From NCBI GenBank assembly GCA_964574815.1, contig CAZNPL010000048.1, positions 1 to 44,801 on the forward strand: a stretch of DNA of 44,801 bases. The letters run 5' to 3'. Below, in pieces: positions 7,751 through 17,494 of the stretch. Source of the stretch: CAZNPL01 sp964574815. Its GTDB lineage: Bacteria > Planctomycetota > Phycisphaerae > UBA1845. The notes beneath the pieces are model-generated. The model saw only the letters and a list, made by a program, of their open reading frames with translations. It had not been told where the DNA came from and searched no databases. The position numbers and the translations under genes are program-made. Position 1 is the stretch's first letter; every line of letters begins with the position of its first letter.

Positions 7751-9482
7751 ACTCCTGCGTCGCTTCGACCGGCTCGGCTGCTTCGGGCTCGACGGGGGTC
7801 CGCTCCTGTTTCTCCCAGGCCGTTTTGAGCGCGGCGAGCAATTCAACCGGTACGTTGACGTCGATGCGGGTGATGGCCTGGTCGTCCGTCCGGGCGGCGA
7901 TGGCGACGGGAAGGCTGACAGGTTCCGGTTGGATCAGCGTCGGGGGCTGGTCCATCGTTCGCAGCAAGTCGGCAAACCAGTTGAGGTAGTTATCGACCGC
8001 GATCAGAGCGCGGCCGGAGGCATCGCTCGACGACCACTCGATTGAACGTCGGACGGCCGGTCGATCGACAAGGGGGTTGCCCTCGCCGCGCATCGTGTTA
8101 ACCGCATCCCCGAGGTGATCGGGGCCACCTCCGATGCTCAGCACGAGGTAGTTTTGGTTGGGCGTTACCAGGCGGATGCGCGGGTCGTCTTTGCCGAAGA
8201 GGCGCGCGATCGCGGCACGGGCTTCAGGCTGCGCGGTCTCAGGGGTTTTGAAGACCAGGTGATCGACGTCGAGGATGAGGAGTTGCTCGGCGCTCGAGCG
8301 ATATTCGACGAGATTGAGGATCTCGGCGGCGCGCGAGTCGGGGTCAAGTTCGCGGCGTGCCGAGTCGAGCGCTGCGCTGATGTCGCGGCGAATCTCGCGG
8401 CTGTTTCCGTCGCATGAGATGACGGTCGTTGCTGCGACGAGGCCCTCGGTGCCGCCGGGAAGGGAGCCGACGGTGAGGGCGATCCCGCGCGTGCCGGCGA
8501 CGATGCGTTCGATGCTCGCGCGCAAGCTTCGAATCGCGTCGGCGGTTTCAGTTGTCTCTGCGTGCGTTTCGAGCCAGTTGCCGACCGAATCGGCCTGGGC
8601 GCGGGCGGTCGCTTCGCTTCGATCGAGGGCGGCAGTCAGAATGAACGGGCGGTCCGGCAGCGAACGCAGCAGCACACTACAGTCGGTGTCCGGTCGCGTC
8701 ATGAGCTGTTGGCCCGGCGAACGCGAATCGCCCGACAGCATGACCGTCAGGCGCACCCGCTCATCCACGAGCCGGATCGAGGCGACGGCCGCGGCTAGCG
8801 ATCGAAGACGTTCCTGGTCTGTTTCGCTGAGTGGGTAACTCCGGGCGAGCCGTTCGAAGAGGTCGCTGCCGGAGAGCGTTTTCAAATCAAGATACAGCGC
8901 CACGTCGTCCTTCGTGAACCGGGCGATGAAGTCGTCGGCCATGCGCGAGCGTAGCGGTCGGCCGGTCTCCAAGGCTGCGGCGAGCGTGTCGCGGGACTGG
9001 GCCAGCAGCGTGTAGCGCCCCTTGCGGGCCATGAACGAATCGTACCCCAGCAAGGAGCATCGCCGAATCGGGTCCGTTGACTCCTCGGGTCCAAGCGCGG
9101 CGTACAAAGCTTCGTGATTCGCGGTGGGGATCATCAACAGGAACGACTGACCGACCGTCTCGTAGCTTTGGACGGGCATCAGGGCAAGGGCGAGTCCGGC
9201 GTCCTCCTCGACACCGGCCACCATTCCCGTCAGCCCCTTGGCCATCGCCAGCGTTGCGCCGACGCCAATCGGCATATTCAACTGCTCGGCAAGCGCCACC
9301 AGTTTGCCGTCGAGTTCGCGCATGTTGCGGACAGCGAGGACGCCCCACGCCTTTTCGGGCACGAGGTCCAGGATGTTCTCGGCGTGTCGGCTTTCGTCCG
9401 GCGGGGCTGGAGCCTCCGTCTGGCCTGTTGCCGTGACGGATGCGACGGCGAGCCAGATGCATACAGACTTACTCAAGCACAT
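7749..9482 (-). CDS. Exported DUF3352-like protein
   Basis: About 577 aa. The N-terminus (MCLSKSVCIWLAVASVTATG) is a signal peptide, so the protein is exported. The body has the pattern of bacterial DUF3352-type proteins: an early LDLVPEKAWGVLAVRNM strand-helix, then repeated statements of the type VALYLDLKTL and LILDVDHL, with Ala/Arg-rich helices between. There are no catalytic motifs, and the function is unknown. The start is either the ATG at 9482 or an in-frame GTG at 9494; neither has a good Shine-Dalgarno. It is convergent with mutS2. The C-terminus is acidic and Pro/Glu-rich. Confidence 0.7.
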   Translation of the reverse strand: MCLSKSVCIWLAVASVTATGQTEAPAPPDESRHAENILDLVPEKAWGVLAVRNMRELDGKLVALAEQLNMPIGVGATLAMAKGLTGMVAGVEEDAGLALALMPVQSYETVGQSFLLMIPTANHEALYAALGPEESTDPIRRCSLLGYDSFMARKGRYTLLAQSRDTLAAALETGRPLRSRMADDFIARFTKDDVALYLDLKTLSGSDLFERLARSYPLSETDQERLRSLAAAVASIRLVDERVRLTVMLSGDSRSPGQQLMTRPDTDCSVLLRSLPDRPFILTAALDRSEATARAQADSVGNWLETHAETTETADAIRSLRASIERIVAGTRGIALTVGSLPGGTEGLVAATTVISCDGNSREIRRDISAALDSARRELDPDSRAAEILNLVEYRSSAEQLLILDVDHLVFKTPETAQPEARAAIARLFGKDDPRIRLVTPNQNYLVLSIGGGPDHLGDAVNTMRGEGNPLVDRPAVRRSIEWSSSDASGRALIAVDNYLNWFADLLRTMDQPPTLIQPEPVSLPVAIAARTDDQAITRIDVNVPVELLAALKTAWEKQERTPVEPEAAEPVEATQE

Positions 9483-9905
9483 TTTGGAATTCACTCGGTG
9501 AGCACGGCCTTGGCGCCTCCTGCGAACGGCTCCTATCTCTTCAGCCCGGACGTGTCAAGCAAGCCGGTTCCGGCCTGAGGCGACGAACAGGCCTTGGGTG
9601 AGACGGTTGGGACGCACCGTTCTGCGGACTCGGGGCGACGTGGCCCCGCTTCGGGTTGAATCGTCTCGAGTCGTTTCCTACGATGACGGGATCGGGTCGA
9701 AGCAACGTAAAGGCCCGGACACGGGCGAGCCTACCGTTTATCCAAGGTTGGTCGGAACTGTTGCAGAGCGAACGAAGGGCTTTCGGCGCCGTAGCGGTTC
9801 GTGGTGCAGGTGCGCTCGTACATATCCGACGGCCGGATTTGCCGCCCTCGCGCTGGTCGACATGGCCGGACGGTGTTGGGCATTTTCTGAGGGAGTCGCC
9901 GACAG
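9483..9905. other. Non-coding divergent region upstream of tyrA
   Basis: About 420 bp without a convincing gene. Open frames here have no family resemblance and atypical composition. No run of Tyr/Phe codons that would mark an attenuator leader peptide was seen, and no T-box was recognised. The only element I can point to is a promoter-like pair at 9656-9684. Confidence 0.5.
9656..9684 (+). promoter_or_regulatory. Candidate promoter for tyrA
   Basis: TTGAAT at 9656-9661 and TACGAT at 9679-9684 with a 17-nt spacer. This would give an untranslated leader of about 215 nt before tyrA, long enough to hold regulation, though none is recognised. Confidence 0.35.
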
Positions 9906-11054
9906 ATGCCGGAAGACGTTCAATCCCAGTCCACCCGCCCGCTTGCGGTACTTCGCGCCCTGATCGACTCGGTCGATCACGAGTTCCTGCAGCTTCTCGC
10001 CCGCCGCAACGGGTTTGTTGCCGAAATCGCCCAACATAAACGTGCGCACGGCGTGCCCATTCGTGACTTCACCCGCGAACGCGAGATCGTTCACGACCGG
10101 CGCGAGCGGGCGTCGTCGCTGGGCCTGCCGCCGGAGCTGATCGAAAGCATGTTCCGCCTGGTCCTGTGGGGCAGCCGGGACCGGCAGGCCGCCCTGCGCG
10201 CCGAGGTGCCGCTCGACGTGGAGTCGAAAACCGTGGCCGTGATCGGCGGGAAGGGGGCGATGGGGCGATGTATGGCCGACCTCTTCGGCGACCTCGGTCA
10301 CGCGGTCATGGTCGCGGACCTGGACACGCAGCTATCGCCGCGGGAGGCCGCGTCCGTGGCCGACGTCGTGCTGATCAGCGTGCCGATTGACGTAACGGTC
10401 GACGTTGTACGCGAGCTGGCACCGCTCGTTCGCGAAGAGTCTTTGCTGATGGACGTGACTTCGATCAAATCGGCCCCGATGGCGGCGATGCTGGACGGAT
10501 GCCGGGGCAGCGTGATCGGAACGCACCCGCTTTTTGCGCCGTCGGTCCACTCGCTTCAGGGGCAGCGTTGTGTGATCTGCCCGGGGCGCGGCGACGAGTG
10601 GCTTGCGTGGATCGAGCACATGCTGCACGCCCGCGGGCTGGTTCTCATGCAGAGCGATCCTGAGACGCACGACCGGGCCATGTCGATCGTCCAGGTGCTG
10701 GTGCACTTTTCGACCGAGGTGATGGGGAAGGCATTGACGTCCGTCGGCGTCGATATCCAGGAAACGCTGAAGTTCACCTCGCCGGTCTACCTGATGGAAC
10801 TGCTGATGACGGCCCGTCACTTCGCGCAATCGTCCGAGCTGTACGCGGCGATCCAGATGTCCAATCCGCGGACGGAGGAAGTAACCGGTAAGTTTGTCGA
10901 GTCGGCCCAACAACTCCACGATATCCTGAACCGCGCCGATCGCGCCGGATTCTCGGAGTTGTTCGAGGAGGTGCGAACGCACTTCGGCCCCTTCACGACA
11001 CAGGCGCTCGAGCAATCCAGCTACCTCATCGACCGGCTGGTAGAGAGATCGTAG
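9906..11054 (+). CDS. tyrA: Bifunctional chorismate mutase/prephenate dehydrogenase (T-protein)
   Basis: Converts chorismate to prephenate and then to 4-hydroxyphenylpyruvate in tyrosine synthesis. Residues ~10-90 form an AroQ-type chorismate mutase (LRALIDSVDHEFLQLLARR, then the AEIAQHK and REREIV segments). From ~105 there is a dinucleotide-binding fold with VIGGKGAMG, followed by SVPIDVT, GTHPLFAP and the helical dehydrogenase C-domain (HFSTEVMGKAL; SSELYAAIQMSN). The order and segment spacing match the enterobacterial T-protein closely, at 382 aa against about 373. GAGGGAG precedes the ATG by 10 nt. The fusion is best known from gammaproteobacteria, so its presence in a planctomycete-like genome is of note. 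It appears to be a single-gene unit. Confidence 0.93.
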   Translation: MPEDVQSQSTRPLAVLRALIDSVDHEFLQLLARRNGFVAEIAQHKRAHGVPIRDFTREREIVHDRRERASSLGLPPELIESMFRLVLWGSRDRQAALRAEVPLDVESKTVAVIGGKGAMGRCMADLFGDLGHAVMVADLDTQLSPREAASVADVVLISVPIDVTVDVVRELAPLVREESLLMDVTSIKSAPMAAMLDGCRGSVIGTHPLFAPSVHSLQGQRCVICPGRGDEWLAWIEHMLHARGLVLMQSDPETHDRAMSIVQVLVHFSTEVMGKALTSVGVDIQETLKFTSPVYLMELLMTARHFAQSSELYAAIQMSNPRTEEVTGKFVESAQQLHDILNRADRAGFSELFEEVRTHFGPFTTQALEQSSYLIDRLVERS

Positions 11055-11170
11055 TGCCGCGATTCGCAAGAGTCCGCGGCCGCCGGCTCGCCTTTTCCGG
11101 GCCGCGCCCGTCAGAAAGCGGGCCGCACAAGAGTCGTTTTGCACCGCAATCCCCGGGTACAGCCAACAAG

Positions 11171-11197
11171 CGGCTGAAAAGCCGTAAGCTGACGGCT
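11171..11197 (+). terminator. Two mutually exclusive hairpins after tyrA
   Basis: Hairpin A has arms CGGCT and AGCCG around a GAAA tetraloop (11171-11184). Hairpin B has arms AGCCGT and ACGGCT around a 6-nt loop (11180-11197). They share the AGCCG strand, so only one can form. They sit between convergent tyrA and the LCAT-like gene, with no U-tract. They may be transcript-end structures or a switch-like remnant. Confidence 0.4.
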
Positions 11198-11208
11198 GGC
11201 GCCTCTCT

Positions 11209-11221
11209 ACTGACAACCGAA
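11209..11221. repeat. Short dispersed repeat copy (ACTGAYAACCGAA)
   Basis: The 13-mer ACTGACAACCGAA recurs as ACTGATAACCGAA at 27328-27340. Both copies lie just beyond the 3' end of a plus-strand gene and before a convergent gene. The surrounding text reads SVVS-like on the minus strand, a pattern I associate with dispersed simple repeats. Confidence 0.45.
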
Positions 11222-11227
11222 AACTTA

Positions 11228-12688
11228 CTACTGACGAATATTCTCTCTTGGACTCTCCAAGAGAATAAACAACACATTATCCGCGAATGCCGGGTCCTTT
11301 GTGATCCCGAGATGGTTGGTGAAGAGGAATTGCACCTGTCGCCACTCGATGGGCGATCGCAGGCTGGGGACCCATGGGTTGCCCTTGCGTTCGTCCATCA
11401 GGGCGCTGGACCTTATGACGGTTCCATCTCCGGGGGCCCAGCCGGTTACATCGAGCGTGCCCTTTTTCGGATCGACGCGCAGCACTGCGGGCGTGGAAAC
11501 TGCGTCGCCTGCGAACAGATACAAGGAGACGTGCTCGGGCGGCTGGGCCGGCACGTCGAGGGCGGCCATGAAGCGTTCGGCCCGCCGCAGGCACTTGGCC
11601 TGATGTTCGAGTGCGATGCGGCGCCGCTCGGCCGGATTCGATATCTCGGGCAGCAGCCATTCGAGCACCCGTTCCTGCTTCGGGTCGGCCAGTCCCCATC
11701 GCATTTTTTCCCACAGGTCGGGGTCGAACAGGTTCTGAATCGGCTCGCCTGTGGATGCGTCGAGGACCGCGTCATGGCGGCCACGCGGCATGAGCTGGTA
11801 CACGGCGGGCATGGTGCCGATGACGGCCGGTTCCACTTTCGGGAGGATCGCGGCGAACTCGGCGCCGCGGACGAGTTGATGCAGGGCCTTTACCGAACCG
11901 GCGTTCGGGGTGCCGACCAGGATGACGCGCTCGACGTATTCGGCGCCGGCCCAGGGCACGGACGGATCGTCGGGCGCGGCCGGCGGGTCGTTTGTGCCGT
12001 AGCGAAGGTAGTAGCGCGTGAGCAGTCCGCCCATGGAATGGGCGATGATGTCGAACTTGACGTCGGAGTCGGCGACGCCGTACCGCTCTTGCCGCTCGGC
12101 CTGGACGTATCGGCGGCGCTCCTCGATGAAGGCGTGGAGTTGTCGGGCGTTTTCGGTCAGGTCGCGCCGCCAGTCGTAAGCGAACTGGAAGCAGGTGTAG
12201 TGGTCCTCGCCGTAGTTGATTGCACCGGCCTCGCCGAGCTGTTGGTCGCGATAGCCGCCGACGCCGAGGGTGGCGAGGATGTTGATGTATGCGTTGAGTT
12301 CAAGCGGCAGGCCGAAGAGCGAGACGCGGACCCGGTCGAGCGCGCCGTCGGGCACGACGTCGTCGGTCAGGGCGGCCAGATCCGCGCCCTCGCGCATGGG
12401 CAGGGCGAGCAATCGTGCCCCGTCGGGCCGTTGCGGATTGGCGTAGTCGTCCGCGAAGGCGCCCCAGACCACGCGTTTGGACGGTCCGTCCATCAGCTTC
12501 GAGCCGAGTATGCCAGGAATCACGATGATGGGATTGCGGTTTTCATCGTGGTGCATCGCCGCCCGGTCGTAGAGTCCACCCAGATCGGGCTCCCGCAGGC
12601 CGCGCTGGCAGCCGGCGAAAGTGACTAGGCAGAGGACCGCGAGGATCGCACCCCGGTGCCACATTGAGTTGCTCATTATCTGATTCAT
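11228..12688 (-). CDS. LCAT-like acyltransferase/lipase lipoprotein
   Basis: A 486-aa membrane-anchored alpha/beta hydrolase. The signal peptide ends in a lipobox (LVTFAGC, Cys27). The segment PIIVIPGILGSKL and a later AYDWRRDL match the lecithin:cholesterol acyltransferase family (oxyanion/lid region). The nucleophile elbow is AHSMGG, followed by LVGTPNAGS. A late LYLFAGDAV..GDGTV segment probably holds the acidic residue, and FTNHLGITKD the likely catalytic His. The substrate is unknown; a lipid ester in the envelope is inferred. GAGGA lies about 9 nt before the ATG at 12688. It is convergent with tyrA. Confidence 0.82.
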   Translation of the reverse strand: MNQIMSNSMWHRGAILAVLCLVTFAGCQRGLREPDLGGLYDRAAMHHDENRNPIIVIPGILGSKLMDGPSKRVVWGAFADDYANPQRPDGARLLALPMREGADLAALTDDVVPDGALDRVRVSLFGLPLELNAYINILATLGVGGYRDQQLGEAGAINYGEDHYTCFQFAYDWRRDLTENARQLHAFIEERRRYVQAERQERYGVADSDVKFDIIAHSMGGLLTRYYLRYGTNDPPAAPDDPSVPWAGAEYVERVILVGTPNAGSVKALHQLVRGAEFAAILPKVEPAVIGTMPAVYQLMPRGRHDAVLDASTGEPIQNLFDPDLWEKMRWGLADPKQERVLEWLLPEISNPAERRRIALEHQAKCLRRAERFMAALDVPAQPPEHVSLYLFAGDAVSTPAVLRVDPKKGTLDVTGWAPGDGTVIRSSALMDERKGNPWVPSLRSPIEWRQVQFLFTNHLGITKDPAFADNVLFILLESPRENIRQ

Positions 12689-12855
12689 AGAGTTGTTCCT
12701 CGCTCATCTATCCTATCTGCAGTGCGCGGGTTGTAGCCGCTCAAGTCGCTCGGGCGCGGGCCGAATATCACAAGCCGTTGCTTGGTGCTCGGCTCACGAT
12801 CGGACGCAGACTGCGGGATCTGCGAAACAACCGCGCAATTCATATCCGCGCTCCT

Positions 12856-13913
12856 CTATTCGCCCTTCTTTCGCGCGGGGGGTGTGAGGTCCGTGGGTTC
12901 GTCGGCGTGGTGGCAGGCTACCAGGTGGTTGGGGGCGAGGCCCGGTTTGGTTTCGAGGCGGGGGACGGCCAGGCGGCAGTGGTCGGTGACGGCGGGGCAG
13001 CGGGTGTGGAAGGGGCAGCCCGTGGGCGGGTCGGCCGGGCTGGGGACCTCTCCTCTGAGGATGATGCGTTCGCCGCGTTTGGCCGGGTCTGGTTCGGGGA
13101 TCGATTTCAACAATGCCAGCGTGTAGGGGTGACGGGCTTCGGCGTAGATGCGTTCGGCCGGGGCGATCTCGGCGATTTTACCGAGGTACATCACGGCGAC
13201 GTCGTGGCAGAAATGGCGGACGACGGCCAGGTCGTGGGCGATGAAGAGGTAGCTGATGCCGAACTCGTCGCGCAGGTCGGCGAGGAGGTTGAGGATCTGC
13301 GACTGGATGGAGACATCCAGGGCGCTGACCGGCTCGTCGCAGACGATGAACTTGGGCTTGAGCGCGATGGCCCGGGCGATCCCGATGCGCTGGCGCTGGC
13401 CGCCGGAGAACTCGTGCGGGTAGCGGTTGGCGTCGCCGGCCGACAGCCCGACGCGCTCGAGCAGATCACCCACCCGGTCGCGGACCGCTTTACCTCGTGC
13501 AATACGATGCACCTGGAGCGGCTCGCCGACGATGGCGCCGACGGACATGCGGGGGTTCAGGCTTCCGACGGGGTCCTGGAAGATAATCTGCATGTTCCGG
13601 CGGGCGGCTCTCAACTGCGGTTTGGTCAACTCGAGCAGGTCGACCCCGTCGAAGTGGATCCCGCCGTCGGTGGGCTCGATCAGGCGGAGGATGCTGCGGC
13701 CGGTGGTGGTCTTGCCGCATCCGCTCTCCCCGACCAGGCCGAGGGTGCGGCCCCGGCGGATTTCGAAGCTGATGCCGTCGACGGCGCGGACGTGGCCGAC
13801 GACGCGGGAGAAGAGGCCTTTGTGGATGGGGAAGTGGGCCCTGAGGTCGCGGACCGTGAGCAGCGGTTCGCCGTTGGAGGGCGGGGCGAAGGGGGTGACG
13901 ATCGGTGTCTCGC

Positions 13914-13917
<4 letters not shown>
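12856..13917 (-). CDS. dppF: Oligopeptide/dipeptide ABC transporter ATPase, DppF/OppF type
   Basis: A 353-aa cytoplasmic ATPase of the peptide/nickel importer family. It has Walker A GESGCGKTTTGRS, Q-loop IIFQDPVGSLNPR, signature EFSGGQRQRIGIARA, Walker B FIVCDEPVSALD and switch AHD. The oligopeptide C-terminal extension carries the Cys-rich segment GCPFHTRCP..DHC. The ATG overlaps the stop of the upstream dppD-type gene by 4 nt (ATGA), so translation is probably coupled. The extra N-terminal stretch before LLTVRDL is typical of the F subunit. No permease or binding-protein gene is adjacent, so substrate cannot be assigned. Confidence 0.92.
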
Positions 13918-15032
<1,115 letters not shown>

Positions 15033-15319
15033 CTTGGGCTGAGCGTTCCTTGAGCCGTGCGGCCATGAGTATCGTGGGTTGCGGGATTCGATCAAGAACC
15101 GGGGACAGAGGGTAGAGAGTAGAAAGGAGAAAGTGGAGGGAAGCCCGGAATCAGGAGACAGGAGTGTGGGTACGCGGTGGTGGCACGGGCGTTAGGCGCG
15201 CCGGGACTGAGGACTGGCCGCCGGGAACAGAGAAATAATGACCTCGGACGGGCTGAGGGCCTGATTTGTCGCCATCAGATGCTGCAGGGGACGTGGGCAT
15301 CGAGATGCGGTCCTCCGGC
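15033..15319. other. Non-coding, purine-rich on the plus strand
   Basis: About 290 bp upstream of the ABC pair. Around 15100-15170 there is a run of GGAG/GTAG/GAAAG-like simple sequence on the plus strand, of the dispersed-repeat kind. No gene or clear promoter was seen. Confidence 0.4.
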
Positions 15320-15493
15320 TTACCGGAATGCGCGTAGCGGGAGCAGTAAGACGAGCACGATCTGGATGATGCTCAGGAGCGTGCCGAAGGGCGGGTACCA
15401 GAGTCCGGTGATCAGCGCGCGCCCGCCGTCGAAGGCGAGCCACCCGCCCTCGACGAAGGCCAATAAGACTACGATGGAACCGAGCCAGTGCAC
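15320..15493 (-). CDS. 57-aa two-helix membrane protein
   Basis: A small gene with a GTG start at 15493 and a TAA at 15320-15322. The product begins MHWLGSIVVLLAFVEGGWLA, continues with FDGGRALITGLWYPP, and ends with a second hydrophobic helix (GTLLSIIQIVLVLLLP) and a basic tail (LRAFR). That gives two predicted transmembrane helices with a short polar loop. AGAGAG lies 7 nt before the GTG, and the gene begins 17 nt after the stop of the preceding membrane protein on the same strand, so the two are probably an operon. No function is known to me. Confidence 0.6.
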   Translation of the reverse strand: MHWLGSIVVLLAFVEGGWLAFDGGRALITGLWYPPFGTLLSIIQIVLVLLLPLRAFR

Positions 15494-15509
15494 GCAATTC
15501 TCTCTGAAT

Positions 15510-15941
15510 CTAATCCCAATGAAACGATGCCGTCACGTGTATTACTTTGCCGGGTTCGGCATCCATGCAGATCGTGCGTTTAACGTAGGAACTATGCACG
15601 GGCGATCGGGAATACACCCAGCAGACAGCAGGTTGCTCTGAATAGGTTTTCCGACCGGCATTGTCGGTCCTGATGCACGCGACGAAGGTGTCCCGTCGGT
15701 CAAGCGGCTCGCCGAGCACATGGAGGACCTCGTCGCCCGTCATTTGATACTCGATGCTGAAAAACCCGTCGTTGCTGTACCCGGGCGCATACTCGGTTTT
15801 CGCGACGGCGCCAAGGAGCAGCTCCTCGACGGACCGGTCCCGCGAAGCTGCAAGTGTCCAGAGCGAGCAGACTACGGAGACGGCGCCTACGAACAGGATG
15901 AGCGCGCAGACTGCGAGACGTCTTCTCGTGTTGCTGGTCAT
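15510..15941 (-). CDS. 143-aa membrane-anchored protein of unknown function
   Basis: It starts MTSNTRRRLAV, with one transmembrane or signal-anchor segment (CALILFVGAVSVVCSLW, ~10-30). An exported domain of about 110 aa follows, containing DGFFSIEYQMTGDEVLHVLGEP and a late cluster of Cys/Tyr (CWVYSRSP, TICMDAEPGKVIHV). The VLGEPLDRR segment recalls the GxP turn of small BamE/SmpA-like lipoprotein folds, but there is no lipobox and the resemblance is weak. The longer upstream frame is rejected because its extra residues are low-complexity Arg/Pro. It is followed by the 57-aa membrane gene. Confidence 0.55.
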   Translation of the reverse strand: MTSNTRRRLAVCALILFVGAVSVVCSLWTLAASRDRSVEELLLGAVAKTEYAPGYSNDGFFSIEYQMTGDEVLHVLGEPLDRRDTFVACIRTDNAGRKTYSEQPAVCWVYSRSPVHSSYVKRTICMDAEPGKVIHVTASFHWD

Positions 15942-16286
15942 CCACGTCCAGCATAGCCGATGCGTGCCTGAAAACGCCACCCTACGAGCGCGTGTCCGTC
16001 TCCAGCCCAGGAGCACGGAGGCCGAGGCAGGGCGAAGGGCGGCAGGTTTGTTTCTTATCGCCGTGGGGGACTCGTTCAGGACGTATGGGCCGCGGTGGGC
16101 GCGGCAGCAGGGTATGTGTGGTTGTGGGAAAGGCGTCGGGCGGGGCCCGATCCGCAAGACTGAATCGCGAACCTACGGCGGGACGACGTGGGCCACCTCC
16201 CGCGAGTGGTACGGTGAGTGTGGCGGCGGCGTACGTGTGTTCTGGTATGCCACTGCATGCAGGCGGTGGGCGGCAGTCGAATCGCG
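15942..16286. other. Non-coding gap
   Basis: About 345 bp with no supported gene. Open frames exist on both strands but are Arg/Pro/Gly-rich shadows. No repeat or terminator with a T-run was seen. Confidence 0.35.
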
Positions 16287-16544
16287 TCAGGGGCGTGCGC
16301 TTGTTTTGTGCTTTCTCATTTCCCGATCTGCGACTCGTTTGTATCGCGGGCGGTAGTACCGCTGAAGCATGATCGGGTAAACCTGGAGCGGGATTGTCCA
16401 GGCGACGAAATACGCGACTGCCGCCGGTTGCCGTGCGAGGATCATCCATACGGGAATCGGCAGCAGAACCAGAAATGGCCAGGAGGTGAGCAAGCTCGCC
16501 GAAGCGCGAACCGTACTCCCTTGCGGATGCCGACTCCGCACCAC
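16287..16544 (-). CDS. Membrane ORF resembling the C-terminus of CrtO-type acyltransferases
   Basis: 85 residues from a GTG at 16544. The part from SWPFLVLLPIPVWM through AYFVAWTIPLQVYPIMLQR to YYRPRY is two hydrophobic helices followed by a QRYxRPRY motif. This is the layout of the C-terminal half of glycosyl-4,4'-diaponeurosporenoate acyltransferase-like (CrtO) proteins, which are about 165 aa. The N-terminal half is not found in any upstream frame. It is either a short family member or a truncated remnant. No Shine-Dalgarno was seen before the GTG. Confidence 0.4.
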   Translation of the reverse strand: MVRSRHPQGSTVRASASLLTSWPFLVLLPIPVWMILARQPAAVAYFVAWTIPLQVYPIMLQRYYRPRYKRVADREMRKHKTSARP

Positions 16545-16783
16545 GGTTAAACCGGGCGTTGCGTTCGCCGGGTATGGTGAACGCTACGGCGAGTTCGCCG
16601 TACTTCGAAGCTACCGGCGTTGTCGATTGCTGCAGCAGCATGGGTCAGCGGCACTGTGGACGCAAGTTCCGAGCAGAAGGGTCCAGAAGTGACAGGGGCC
16701 ATTCGGGGCGAAGGCTTGCGTGTCGTTGCGGCAGCCGCGGCGGCCGAGCCGCGTCTGCGTCCATCATGGGGCGACGATCGATC

Positions 16784-17494
16784 TCATTTCAACTCCCGCG
16801 CGGGCTCGAGAATTCTGACTATTGGTGTGATGAGCTGCGATGTTTCCCGTTTCCAGCCGGAGGCAAGCACACGTACGCGCACGCGCTCACCCATCGAATC
16901 TGGCCAAGTGCCCTCAACCTCGAAACGCGAGAGTTGATCGGCCGGAGTCTCGAATTCATCTCCGGCCCGACGGTCGATCGTCAATCCAAACGCGGTTTCC
17001 AACCACTGAATAAGCGTTAACGGAAGTTCACGAAGCGGCCTGAGCGCTTCGGGCAGGTCATCCTCGTGAAGTTCGTCGAAAGCCGCCTGAAGAGCGGCTA
17101 TGTCGGACAAGAGCTTCCGGTCAATAAGAATTTTAACCATTCGCTCGAGCGTCAGGGCGACTGCCGCTTCGCCAATGTTGTCTGCTATGGCGAGGATGTC
17201 TTGTGCCCGCGCGGATGCGACCTTTTGGGCATCTTCCATCTGTTCCAGCGCTTGCACCAAGCGCCACTGGTCGGTGGTCGTCAGCGGCGCCGGTTGGGCC
17301 GGTTCGCTCTCTTTCGGTTTCGAGTTCGCCGGTTGGCTGGGTGATGTCCGGCGACCGCTGGTCTCTGTCTTCTGTGTCGGCGACCGTTTGCGAGTCGCTT
17401 TCCGCTCTCGCGCGGGTTCGGCGCGGGCCTGCGCGGTTTTCTTGCTCGATTTCGACGTTGCCGCCTTCGTTGTCGTCTTCTTTTTCTCGGTCAC
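16784..17494 (-). CDS. Lys-rich-tailed protein with a helical C-terminal domain
   Basis: 236 aa from a GTG preceded by GAGGAGG. Residues 1-75 are a disordered Lys/Ala/Thr/Ser/Pro tail (MTEKKKTTTKAATSKSSKK..) like histone H1 or HU-type tails. Residues ~80-150 are helical (WRLVQALEQMEDAQKVASARAQ; ALTLERMVKILIDRK). The end (LIQWLETAFGLTIDRRAGDEF .. VRVRVLASGWKRE .. ITPIVRI) loosely recalls the C-terminal beta part of GrpE, including the GYxxxxRxxRPAxV-like strand. Nucleic-acid or protein binding is inferred from charge only. The start overlaps the stop of the upstream 78-aa frame by 4 nt (GTGA), suggesting coupling. Confidence 0.6.
   Translation of the reverse strand: MTEKKKTTTKAATSKSSKKTAQARAEPARERKATRKRSPTQKTETSGRRTSPSQPANSKPKESEPAQPAPLTTTDQWRLVQALEQMEDAQKVASARAQDILAIADNIGEAAVALTLERMVKILIDRKLLSDIAALQAAFDELHEDDLPEALRPLRELPLTLIQWLETAFGLTIDRRAGDEFETPADQLSRFEVEGTWPDSMGERVRVRVLASGWKRETSQLITPIVRILEPARELK

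Noticed and set aside
11054..12628. 524-aa open frame opposite the LCAT-like gene
   Set aside because: Shadow of a gene with a clear lipobox, catalytic elbow and Shine-Dalgarno.
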